Positions 52,848-62,510 of a stretch of DNA of 64,000 bases are shown here, piece by piece. Position numbers and translations under genes: made by a program. The DNA comes from Gautieria morchelliformis (Eukaryota; Basidiomycota; Agaricomycetes; Gomphales; Gomphaceae). Where the stretch lies: contig WHVA01000444.1 of NCBI GenBank assembly GCA_015179125.1, positions 31,058-95,057 of the forward strand. The letters run 5' to 3'. Position 1 is the first letter of the stretch; each line of letters begins with the position of its first letter. The notes beneath the pieces are model-generated. The model saw only the letters and a list, made by a program, of their open reading frames with translations. It did no database searches and was not told the DNA's origin.

Positions 52848-52937
52848 GGTTATGGGCCCCGACCATAACTAAACTATTACACATCTAGCTTACTCCAAAT
52901 CACACCCTATACTCCACCAACTCAATACCGATCAACG

Positions 52938-55900
52938 ATGTCGAGTAGCAATAACACGTACAAGATCGATCCCTTGAACGGGGATAATTACGCGGCGTGG
53001 CGCCGGCGGCTCGAGTGGATACTCGATGACTCAGATCTGTGGGACGTGGCTATCGGCAGGGAGACGGAACCGAGACCGGCAGATGCCGACAACGTCACTG
53101 CGACCGAACAGCAGGAGATCGACGATTGGAGAAGGAAGGACAAGAAGGCTAGAAAAGAGATTTGCCTCAGAGTTGCCGATGAACAACTAGTTTACATCAA
53201 TCAGACAATGTCTGCGTTTGCTGTATGGACTAGTCTACAAGCTATATTCGAATCTAAGGGAGCAGTGGGGATTGTAAATCTCCGAAGAGATTTCTTCCGG
53301 ACGCTTGCCGAGGACGGCGCGAACATGGAGGAGCACGTACGCAAGCTCCGCGGCATTCAACAGGAATTGAATGCGCGGGGGCATTACATCAGTGACACCG
53401 AGTTCTCGAACACGTTGCTGACGTCATTACCAGATTCTTGGTCGGCGTTTATTACGGCAGTAAACGCCAGTGGAGCCGGGACAACAGCTGATATATTAAT
53501 AGCTCGGGTCCTCGATGAGGATCGAGCACGGAAAGCTGGATCGGCACGGCAGACGGCGCTTAAGGCGCAACAACGTCACAGACCTAGGAAAGATGACTCA
53601 GGAGCAACAAAGGGAAAATGCCGAAATTGCGGCAAGAAGGGTCATTACGTGAAGGACTGTTGGGCGAAAGGTGGCGGCAAGGAAGGCCAAGCACCGAAAT
53701 GGTTCAAATCAGGGAACAAAGAAACAGTCAAACAAGCAGAAGAAAAGGACTTCGCATTTGTATCTAAGGAGGTAGCATACAGTGCTATATCTGCATCCGA
53801 CTGGCTAGCCGATTCAGCGGCAACAACACATATAGCTCGAAGCCGAAATGATTTCGCTAGCTATGCCGAGGAACCATCGGAAATCGAAGGAATTTCACCC
53901 GGCGCGGTACTACATACACAAGGCCGAGGCACTATATACATGGAATTCAAGATCGGCGCCAAGACGAACACGATCGAACTACGTGACGTCAAGCATGCAC
54001 CGGATGCGCCGAACAACCTTATCAGCGTAGGGCGTCTGACTGATAAGGGCAACACAGCCACTTTTTCAGGCACCGGCGTCGAATTCAAATCACGCGCCGG
54101 AGTTACCTTTGCACAGGGACAGAAGCGCGGGCGGCTGTTCTGTATGAAGGCACGGGTCACCCGATCAGTCGAGGCACGGGACTTTGCCGCAGCGGCAAAG
54201 GGACGGTCATGGGACAAATGGCACAGGATACTAGGGCACGTCAATATAAACTCCATAAAGTTGTTGAAATCTAACGATCTAGTCACCGGACTTGAGATCG
54301 ACGAATCAAACGAGCCGAGCCAGTGCAAGGCATGCATACAAGGCAAACGGCATGTGGAGCCATTCCCCAAAAGAGCCGAGGACACTGTAGAACAGGTCGG
54401 TGACCTGACAGTATCCGATGTATGGGGACCTGCCCAGACCGAGGGACCATCACGTGAAAAGTATTTTTATTCTTTCACGGACATCAAATCCAGGTACACG
54501 GTCATCTATTTTGGGAGCGCCAAAGATGAAGCGCTCAAACACTTCGAGACGTACAAGGCATTCCTCGAGACCCAAACAGGTCAGAAACTGAAGAGGTTTC
54601 GCTCAGATAATGGAGGGGAATATGTCAATAAGAATTTCAAGGAATTTTGTGCAAAATATGGCATTATCATGGAGACTACAGCTCCATACTCCCCAGCCCA
54701 GAATGGAATCGCCGAACGACTCAACCGAACCTTACTCGAGCACGCACGGGCAATGATATTTGCCAAGAACCTGCCTAAAATACTCTGGCCCGAGGCCGTG
54801 GCTTACGCGTGTTACATCAAAAACCGATCACCCACGCAAGCGCTTGGAGATGACGCAACGCCGTTCCAGGCACTATTCGGCAAGAAGCCGAACATAGCAC
54901 GTCTAGAGGAATTTGGGACAAATTGTTGGGTTATGGTGCCGGATCAACGACGAGCTAAACTTGATCCAAAAGCAGAAGAACACATCTTCGTCGGAGTAGC
55001 AGAACATGCAAAAGCATGGAGGTATTACAATAAAGCCTCAAAACATGTTCAAATTTCGAGAAATATCACATTCGACGAAAATGACAACCGACTCTACCCT
55101 ATCCCAGACAACGACGATGATGACACGGCACCGCTCGAGGGGGAGCACTCACCGCGCGAGCATGTGCCGGACCCGATCACATCTACCCCACAGACGTCAT
55201 CACCCCAGACAACGCCCGTTCCTGATCCACCTGAACAAGCGCCAGCTCCAGAGATCCGACGGAGCGCGCGTATCACTCAGAGACCGGATTACCGGAAACT
55301 GAATAATTCAGGACGCACCGAGCAGGTTTACATAACGAGAGAAATCGTCACTGAACCTGAGAATTACAGAGCGGCGGTATCACGTGATGATGCGCCGATC
55401 TGGGAGAAAGCAATGGAAATTGAGATGGACCAACACAAGACGTTAGGAACATGGGAGCTAACAGAACTACCACCCGGACGAATAGCTATCGGTTGCCGAT
55501 GGGTATACGCCGTCAAAACGCAACCGGATGGACAATTTGATAAGGCTAAAGCAAGGGTCGTGGCTCAAGGATTCACACAGAGGCCAGGGATGGATTACTA
55601 CGAGATAACCTCACCCGTGGTCAAATTCGATTCACTACGTGTTCTATTGGCGATCGCAAACACACTCGATTGGGAAATCGAAATGATGGATGTCAAAGGC
55701 GCCTACCTCAATTCAACCATAGATGAGGAGATCTACATGCGCCAGCCCGACGGTTTTGATGATGGATCTGGACGCGTTCAAAGAATATACAGAGCGCTCT
55801 ACGGACTCAAGCAATCGGGACGAGCTTGGCATCAGCGCTTACGCAAATTACTACTCGATCTCGGCTTCCATCAAAGTACAGCCGATGAATGCGTCTACAT

Positions 55901-56900
55901 CAGACAAGATAAGGACTCAATCGAAGTCATATCTGTATATGTGGACGACTTCGGACTATTTGCTGACTCCAAGGGAGGGATGATTAAGCTCAAGGGGGAG
56001 CTTCATGGAAAATTCCCCTTAACAGATTTAGGAGAAATGAAGAAAATATTGGGAATTAGAGTTGAGAGGAATAGAGATGAGGGAACGCTGATCATGTCTC
56101 AAGGACATTACATCGACATCATACTCGATCGATTCAACATGACAACGGCTCATTCGGTATCTACACCCCTGCATAAAATGATCAAACTCACGACACCCAT
56201 GGACTCAACAGGTCCAACTGCCGAAGTACCCTATGCCAAAGCGATCGGATCACTCATGTATGCAGCACTCAGCACGCGACCTGATTTGGCTTTTACCGTA
56301 CAACACTTGAGCCAATTCACTACTACTTATGGACCCGAGCACTGGACGGCGATCAAACACGCGCTCAGGTACCTCAAAGGGTCACGTGACGACGGCATAA
56401 CATTCCGACGAGACGCTGGTCTCGACCTCGAAATATTTGTCGACTCGGATTATGCTAATAGAAACGACGCACTATCTATTAGTGGCTATGTAGCTATGCT
56501 AGGAGGAGGAACCATTGCATGGAGCTCGAAGAAGCAGCGAACGATCGCGCTATCTACCACGGAGGCCGAATACATGGCACTTACCGAGGGCGCCAAGCAA
56601 TTAATCTGGCTGAGACGTTTCATCGAGGAACTTGGAATCGATCAAACCCAGCCCACGTCACTTCGATCAGACAATCTAGGCGCCATTACACTATCGCATG
56701 ACGCAACGTATCATGCGCGTACCAAACACATCAATGTCGCATATCATTTTATCCGTGAGAAAGTGGCCTCTCACGAGGCATCACTTACATACGTACCGAC
56801 GAAGGAGAACGTAGCGGACATATTTACAAAGGGATTAGACATGCACCAACATAGGTATCTATTAGGAAATTGGGATTTTACCGAAGGGACTTCTCGCTGA
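52938..56900 (+). CDS. copia-1 gag-pol polyprotein
   Basis: A single 1,320-residue frame in copia order. Gag part (NGDNYAAWRRRLEWIL, residues about 14-30), CCHC knuckle (CRNCGKKGHYVKDCW, about 228), protease (WLADSAATTH, about 286), GAG-pre-integrase zinc motif (WHRILGHVNINS, about 427), integrase core (DVWGPAQTEGPS, RFRSDNGGEYVN, PYSPAQNGIAERLN). Reverse transcriptase follows (CRWVYAVKTQPDGQFDKAKA, MDVKGAYLNS, SVYVDDFGLFA, about 850-1020), then RNase H (VDSDYANRNDALSISGYV, SSKKQRTIALSTTEAEYMA, about 1155-1210). Integrase before reverse transcriptase separates it from Ty3/gypsy. The ATG at 52938 lies 90 bp after the 5' LTR. Confidence 0.95.
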   Translation: MSSSNNTYKIDPLNGDNYAAWRRRLEWILDDSDLWDVAIGRETEPRPADADNVTATEQQEIDDWRRKDKKARKEICLRVADEQLVYINQTMSAFAVWTSLQAIFESKGAVGIVNLRRDFFRTLAEDGANMEEHVRKLRGIQQELNARGHYISDTEFSNTLLTSLPDSWSAFITAVNASGAGTTADILIARVLDEDRARKAGSARQTALKAQQRHRPRKDDSGATKGKCRNCGKKGHYVKDCWAKGGGKEGQAPKWFKSGNKETVKQAEEKDFAFVSKEVAYSAISASDWLADSAATTHIARSRNDFASYAEEPSEIEGISPGAVLHTQGRGTIYMEFKIGAKTNTIELRDVKHAPDAPNNLISVGRLTDKGNTATFSGTGVEFKSRAGVTFAQGQKRGRLFCMKARVTRSVEARDFAAAAKGRSWDKWHRILGHVNINSIKLLKSNDLVTGLEIDESNEPSQCKACIQGKRHVEPFPKRAEDTVEQVGDLTVSDVWGPAQTEGPSREKYFYSFTDIKSRYTVIYFGSAKDEALKHFETYKAFLETQTGQKLKRFRSDNGGEYVNKNFKEFCAKYGIIMETTAPYSPAQNGIAERLNRTLLEHARAMIFAKNLPKILWPEAVAYACYIKNRSPTQALGDDATPFQALFGKKPNIARLEEFGTNCWVMVPDQRRAKLDPKAEEHIFVGVAEHAKAWRYYNKASKHVQISRNITFDENDNRLYPIPDNDDDDTAPLEGEHSPREHVPDPITSTPQTSSPQTTPVPDPPEQAPAPEIRRSARITQRPDYRKLNNSGRTEQVYITREIVTEPENYRAAVSRDDAPIWEKAMEIEMDQHKTLGTWELTELPPGRIAIGCRWVYAVKTQPDGQFDKAKARVVAQGFTQRPGMDYYEITSPVVKFDSLRVLLAIANTLDWEIEMMDVKGAYLNSTIDEEIYMRQPDGFDDGSGRVQRIYRALYGLKQSGRAWHQRLRKLLLDLGFHQSTADECVYIRQDKDSIEVISVYVDDFGLFADSKGGMIKLKGELHGKFPLTDLGEMKKILGIRVERNRDEGTLIMSQGHYIDIILDRFNMTTAHSVSTPLHKMIKLTTPMDSTGPTAEVPYAKAIGSLMYAALSTRPDLAFTVQHLSQFTTTYGPEHWTAIKHALRYLKGSRDDGITFRRDAGLDLEIFVDSDYANRNDALSISGYVAMLGGGTIAWSSKKQRTIALSTTEAEYMALTEGAKQLIWLRRFIEELGIDQTQPTSLRSDNLGAITLSHDATYHARTKHINVAYHFIREKVASHEASLTYVPTKENVADIFTKGLDMHQHRYLLGNWDFTEGTSR

Positions 56901-56907
56901 GGGGGAG

Positions 56908-57125
56908 TGTTAGTAATCGGACGATACACGCCGAGGCAGAGCCGGCACGCATTTAGCCGGAGGTTCGAGATCGCTCTCGACCCCGGGTTGCTGGTGCGCC
57001 GGCATCGCATCGGCACAGCAGCTCGAAGGGATTGGTAATATAATGACATTATAATTTGTATATAAAGGAACGATCTACTTGAGATCAATAAGAATATCAG
57101 ATCATATTTACTCCTTCGTTCTACA
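56908..57125 (+). repeat. copia-1 3' LTR
   Basis: 218 bp partner of 52625-52847 with about ten differences, directly after the polypurine tract. Confidence 0.92.
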
Positions 57126-57775
57126 GTGATCGTGGACTTACGGGGCTGTCACAGTTCCCTCAGCGTTACCCTCAACGTTGTTCATAGTTAGCAGTGTCGA
57201 AGCTTACAACTCCGTCACGTGTTCCCGTTGAAGCGCGCGTCGATCGTCACGCCCATGACGGTGCCGATCTCTATGTATGTCGAATCATTCATGCGTCCAT
57301 CTCCAACCACCAACCCTACCAAACAAAACAAAACATCCCACATGCGACAGTGGGTGACATTCCGTAAGCCCTACAATCCTAAACTCGCAGTTCTAGAGCA
57401 GCTTCGCGTGAGAAAAGTTAGGTTTAGACCAAGGTTCAAACCGTAAGACCAATTTTCAAACGAGAATCATCTGTCATCGGCGTACGCTCGGCATCTCGCT
57501 GGCCCGACTTCTAGCCAGGCTTCTGGGTCAGCCAGCCGTTGTAGAGTGTGTTGACGTCCAAATTGGGCCAAATGTGATGCCAGTCAGACCTGTCAGTCAT
57601 GGACTTTGATTATGGCTAGAAAGGGGGTCGGAGATTCAGAGATCGGGCGGAGCTTTAATGGTTCCGAGGCATTTAGGAAAAGGAATTTAGCATTTTAGGT
57701 CTACGGAAGTCATCCAGTACTAGTGTTCTAAAAAACCCGGCTCGGCTCACGGGGCTCGGGCTCACATAATAGCAT
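57126..57775. other. Spacer; part matches the flank of the second deacetylase relic
   Basis: No gene. The part around 57270-57335 (CGAATCATTC, GCGTCCATCTCC, CCAACCCTACCAAACAAA) matches 61786-61850 and so belongs to the duplicated 3' flank of the deacetylase relics. Confidence 0.5.
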
Positions 57776-58260
57776 AACTTTCCTAGCTCGCACCCGGCCA
57801 CACCTTCCTCCAGGCTCCCGCCCACCCCCCTCGCCTTCACCCACCCCGCCGCGCCGGGGCGCAGCGTGCCTTTACGGTTTGCGATATTGACGCAGCTGTG
57901 GCACGCGGGCGTGAAAACGCTACACGATACGCGACAGAGGAGGAAAAAGGCGACGGACGACGTACGCGGCGGGGTTGTACGTGGATGGCCTCCCCAGACT
58001 GTAACCGGTGAACGTCGCGAAGTTGCGCACGCACATGTCGAGCGTCACCACGCTGTGCAAAAAACCCGTGAATTCAAAGCATGTAAAACCTGGTGTCAGC
58101 AGAGGAAAGCAATGGCGCATGGCGGGGGCGCGAACAGAGACAGACACGCACCTCCCCGCGAGAGTGTCCGTGCCCTCGATGTAGACCTTGACGCCCTCCC
58201 TCCTTGACGAGACACTTCTTGTCCCGCCACTCGTGCACGCCGTCCTTCAAATGGGTGTCC
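57776..58260 (-). pseudogene. nagA: N-acetylglucosamine-6-phosphate deacetylase, 3'-end relic 1
   Basis: Minus strand, the last exons of a GlcNAc-6-phosphate deacetylase. The parent enzyme is an amidohydrolase that makes glucosamine-6-phosphate in chitin-sugar catabolism. Visible: HEWRDKKCLVKEG, then after a one-base shift VKVYIEGTDTLAG (58225-58145), an intron ending TTTTTTGCACAG, then VTLDMCVRNFATFTGYSL (about 58045-57995), YNPAAY, another intron, and CVNIANRKGTLRPGA (about 57895-57845). Sequence equivalent to GEAIKCA is disrupted and about 20 residues are missing before the end. No upstream exons (metal-binding HxH region) are present. It is a partial pseudogene, paralogous to 61900-62510. 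Confidence 0.75.
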
Positions 58261-58780
58261 AGCGTGGGTATGGCCGCGCCAGGTTATCTTACTAAAACGC
58301 GCTGAATAGATACCCGGTGTCGGTATATGAATCATTTTTTCAGGCGACGGGTGACCGACTAGCATACATGAATACCTGCTAGTATAACACGCAACACTGT
58401 GCCTCCAAACAGAGCGATAGAACCAAGTCGTCGAGCCGAGCACATAGATCCGAGCCCTTATCCCGAAACATAACCGTTGCAAGGTACGGTCAATGTAGTA
58501 TCTACTACGGCGCCGCCAATGTCATCACCTGCCAAGTCTTTCACGGTGACCACAGGCGGCTTAACATCCGTGGGAAGATAGACTCTGCATGTGCACGTCT
58601 GACAACAGATAGCTTGCGTTCTGACGACTTTGAAGTAAGATTGTATGCTCTCCAGAACCGTAGTGGTTCAACACGTTGAGAAGCAGACGACAGCCCATAG
58701 TGCAAGGTATTGCAAATTCCCATCTTGAAAATAATGTCACTTCCATCCTGATCCAAAAGGAGAAGTGACCTACCCAATGG
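58261..58780. other. No confident gene
   Basis: Short minus-strand frames, one with IRARIYVLGSTTWFYRS (58475-58420), hint at membrane-protein remnants, but the order does not fit the neighbouring DUF6533 relic. Confidence 0.25.
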
Positions 58781-60130
58781 CCACTAGTGCAAGACTACGA
58801 GGAGCCAGGTAAACACCAGCAAGTTCGTCAGATGCACAGCCAAGGTACTGCGAAGCACACGTCACTATTGTGCCGGAGCAAGAAGAGATTCATATTACCA
58901 AAAAAAGTAGATTATACTAGCTCAATGTCAGATGGCTAAACGAACAGATAAAAGGCTAAGCTGACCTGTCTTGAACGAGGAGCTTAAGTTGGGATGAACC
59001 AAATTCGTTCCTGTATCTGTCCCGCTGTTTGTAGAGCATCAAAAAGCATAGGACGAGTTCGTTTGCAAGGGAAGGAATGAAAGAAGCCCCTAAATTTCTC
59101 GACACCGAAGGACTGGAGCAGCCAGTCAAGTTGTGAACGGGAGGTAATGCCACGCCTGTCGGACGATTAGAAATGATCGGGCAGGATGTTGATCTGGGGT
59201 CCTCACCAGCCGGTACGTATAACACCTCAACGGACTATAGAGACGGCAGTTGTAATCAATCTGAGACCGGCCAGGCCATATAAGAGTTGTTTTTTTGCGA
59301 TTATAAACAGCATAGACCTGTGAAACAATTACGTCCCAGTGTCTGGAATGTATACGATAGAAACATACACGGGTGAGTAGAATGACTGGAATGCTTAAGG
59401 TCAGTCATATTTACAGTAAACTAACATGTATGAACTTGTCTGTACTCACTGTCTACACTGACATTCGCAATTATAATGCTGTTACTTGTGTCAATCCGAG
59501 TCAATACAATGTATCAAAGACGGACGTACGACACAGCTTCCCACCAGAAAAAAACACTGCAGCTGGAGTGATAATATTCTGATGCGGTGTTATAATACCA
59601 CATCTTTTGCACTTACAACTGTGAACGGAGGAATTGATAAGCACCATATCACACTGATCACGCTAATCTTACGTGCTCACCTTATTCGACAGGGGATCCA
59701 TGAAACATCACTTCATCCCGACGTTGTCGGTTAACTTTATACATGGAGAGTCGAAGACACAGACGCACCTGTAACTTCAATGATAAGCGAGGAAAGCCCG
59801 AAATAACGAGTCTATGGGCATTGGTGTTTTATGGCCGTATACTTCAAAAATCACAGGCAGTACAGACTGACCCATAGAAACAGTAGCTTTCCCATGTGCG
59901 CGGGCCGCTCCAAATATTCATGACCTGAAGTATGTCTAAGAAATAACACGACAACTTGCTCAGGCCGAACTAACCTCAGCATCGAAGGTTATAGCTGTCT
60001 CGTATAAGTGAATGGCTTCGAACATCAAAAATCCCTCTCACCATGGTCATACAAGAAGAGACCAACGATGCGAGCGCCGAGTACTCCGTAATGGTTATCT
60101 CTGGTTTAAGAACGCAGTAATTAGATGCAT
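58781..60130 (-). pseudogene. DUF6533-type membrane protein, decayed
   Basis: Minus strand, exons in family order. LFLYDH then ITFDAEVMNIWSGPRTW (about 60060-59915, with an intron GTGAGAGG..GAGACAG between), GKLLFLWVSLYCL (about 59905-59865, one base out of frame with the previous piece), FFWWEAVSYV (about 59555-59525), FIPSLANELVLCFLMLYKQ plus RYRNEFGSSQLKLLVQDR (59105-58965), and a hydrophobic end TLAVHLTNLLVFTWLLVV (about 58840-58785). The frame break between TW and GKLL and weak later exons indicate a pseudogene. It is a paralogue of the gene at 21890-23560 and sits between the two deacetylase relics. Confidence 0.6.
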
Positions 60131-61760
60131 CCATCGCTTGTGTATCAGCACTGGCCTGATTTTGCCGTTGTAACGAATGATTGAGGAGCGATAGACATTC
60201 TACAACAAGAATGAGGTAGGCAGATTCTAGGCAAAGAGGGACTGTTAATTGATATACCTGGACTTGACCTCCTTGCTATTATTAATATGCTGTCGTTAGC
60301 CCATCAATGCGATATCGACTCAACATGGAGTTCAATCGTTGTAAAAGTAATGCACGCGGGGACTTTGATAGGGTGACTGGCTTTAGTCACAGACAATTAG
60401 TCGATCTCGAGTGAGGCGTGACAGCCGAATCCTGACAGCGAACGAGGGGCGTCAGGCCTGATTAAAGTTTGGAGCTGTATAAGCCAATAAAACATACCTA
60501 GGTATCAGATAAGTTATTGCCCACAGTTATTGTCCTATTGGTATATTTCTGGACCCTGGTGGAGCGACTCTCTTTGCAAACATTGGCGGTAATTGCGATT
60601 TCTCCCGTAAGCCGCAATAGTGCAACCAGTTCGCCTCGAGTGAGTGGTATCGAGTGAGTCGTAGACTCGCAGTGGCTGTCAAAATATCAGACAGGATCAT
60701 TCAGGTGATAGCCCCAGAATCAGCGACTAACCGCATGGAGTGAGAGCTCTGAACTCAGAGAGTACTAGTATGAGACCCAAATAAGTAATCGGTAGATAGA
60801 CGCCGTCCAAAGTTCAAGTTCGAACTTACTGTAATGTCTTCCTAATAGCACCAAATAGCGCTGCCACGTATTACGCGGCCAGACCCCGCTGGGTTCATCT
60901 CGCTCTACAGACATCCTAGACAATTCATGGCAATGGTAGATGCATCATCCATCCCAATGGCAGTGGAAATCGAATAAAGTTGCACGTACATCTACATATC
61001 TGTAAATTAAACGCTACATGTGAGAACAGCTACATTTGAAACTGAGAAAGGGAACTAACTATAATGATCGGCTCAGCTGGTGTGGATTCTGCTGAGATGG
61101 GTGACAGATGTGCCGGTAGTTGCCGAATGCCGGACCCGCGGCTTTGGGCGCTTGCGACCACTGAGCGGGCTGGTATTTTCTGGGGCAGCTTTTCCAACAA
61201 GCAGTTTCTGCCTGTGAGAAGCCACTTCTCTCGGGACTGAAAGTCCCTAATATAATCTCCTGTAGTCAGATTTGGTCCTAGCCGCGCGTGGCCAGGACGC
61301 TGGATCAGCAGTGAGCACGCACGCACCACCGCCATGATCAGTGGCGTCGGTACGTGCCAGCGGCGGAGTACTGACATGCACAGCAAGTGGCTTCTCACCC
61401 TCATGCGATGACTTCCACGTGTCGATCTGCTAATCCATCCACGACTCATCCGGTATCCTCCATATGTCATCGAATCACCATAAGTTCAGCCGTCTATGTC
61501 CGGTCAACAATGCTACTAACTGCAGTGAGGGACCGATGCAAAAAGGTGTGATAAATCCTACGCATGAGACCTTGTACACTACTGTATGTAGTACGCAATT
61601 ATTTACAATGCTCCAATGACTCCGACCTTGCATCAGATCAGATCAAGGCATGGTGATGCCAGTGCGCCCCCACGCGTCGCCACCATGCAGCAAGCAGACC
61701 TGATACATACATAGTCCGACGTAGGTACTGTAATTGATGACCTTCTGATCCACCAACGAC
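60131..61760. other. No confident gene
   Basis: Short frames only. The largest, 61470-61030 minus (146 codons), is Ser/Arg-rich and matches nothing I recognise. No terminal repeats were seen. Confidence 0.3.
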
Positions 61761-61889
61761 TCAATCAATGGATCCAAAGGCCATCGAATCATTCACGCGC
61801 GTCCATCTCCGGCGCCGCCACCAACTCACCAACCCTACCAAACAAACAAAATATCTAACCACCCACACATAACAGCACCACCAGCAGCA

Positions 61890-62510
61890 GCAGCAGCAGC
61901 AGCCCAACCTTCCTACTCCGCAGCACCCGCCCCGGCCAGACGCTCCTCCCCCCACCCACGTCGCCTCCACACACCCCGCCGCGTCGAGGCGCACCAGGTC
62001 CGCAACCGCGCCGTGCCGCAGCGTGCCATTGTGGTTGGCGATGTTGAGGCAGCTGTGAGAGGCGGGCGGGCGTGAGAACACTATACGATACATGACGTGA
62101 TATGTGATACGCGATACACGACACACGACACACGACACGACAGGAGGAAGAAAAGGAAACGGATGACAGGACGACATACGCGGCGGGGTTGTACGTAGCG
62201 CACTTGATGGCCTCCCCCAGAGTGCACCCGGTTAACGTCGCGAAGCTGTGCACGCAGACCTCGAGCGTCACCACAAAATTCAAAATTCAAAAAAAAAAAA
62301 AAAAAAAAAAAAAAATAATTTGCGTTCAAAAGCGTGTTAAACCGGGGGGAAGAGGTAAGCGTGGTGCATGGCGGGGCCCGCGAACAGAGAGACCAGACAC
62401 GCACCTCCCCGCAAGGGTGTTCGTGCATTCGATGTAGACCTTGAACCCCTCCGTGACGGCCGCTTCCCATCGCGCCACTCGTTCCTTGCATGGTTGTCAG
62501 GCGCTTTTCA
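61890..62510 (-). pseudogene. nagA: N-acetylglucosamine-6-phosphate deacetylase, 3'-end relic 2
   Basis: Minus strand. NEWRDGK, then in a shifted frame VTEGFKVYIECTNTLAG (62475-62400), an intron carrying a 27-base A run on the plus strand (62289-62315), then VTLEVCVHSFATLTGCTLGE plus AIKCATYNPAAY (62270-62175). A long simple-sequence intron (GTATGTCG..CTCACAG, with CGTGT repeats) is followed by CLNIANHNGTLRHGAVADLV then RLDAAGCVEATWVGG (about 62055-61935). It keeps more of the final exon than relic 1, including GEAIKCA and GAVADLVRLD. The frame change and the absence of upstream exons make it a pseudogene or a displaced gene end. Confidence 0.75.
62289..62315. repeat. 27-base poly-A run
   Basis: Poly-A on the plus strand, poly-T on the coding strand, replacing the intron end in deacetylase relic 2. 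It could be the tail of a small retroposed insert, but no body is visible. Confidence 0.85.

Larger units (their letters stand above)
52625..57125 (+). mobile_element. copia-1: Ty1/copia element with both LTRs, looks whole
   Basis: A 4.5 kb element. LTRs are 223 bp (52625-52847) and 218 bp (56908-57125). They differ at about ten sites including small indels, more than expected for an element with an intact 1,320-codon frame. Flanks TGGGT and GTGAT do not match, so no target duplication is seen. The primer-binding site after the 5' LTR (GGTTATGGGCCC) fits the anticodon arm of initiator tRNA-Met, i.e. half-tRNA priming as known for copia. The polypurine tract GAGGGGGAGTG precedes the 3' LTR. 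Confidence 0.92.
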
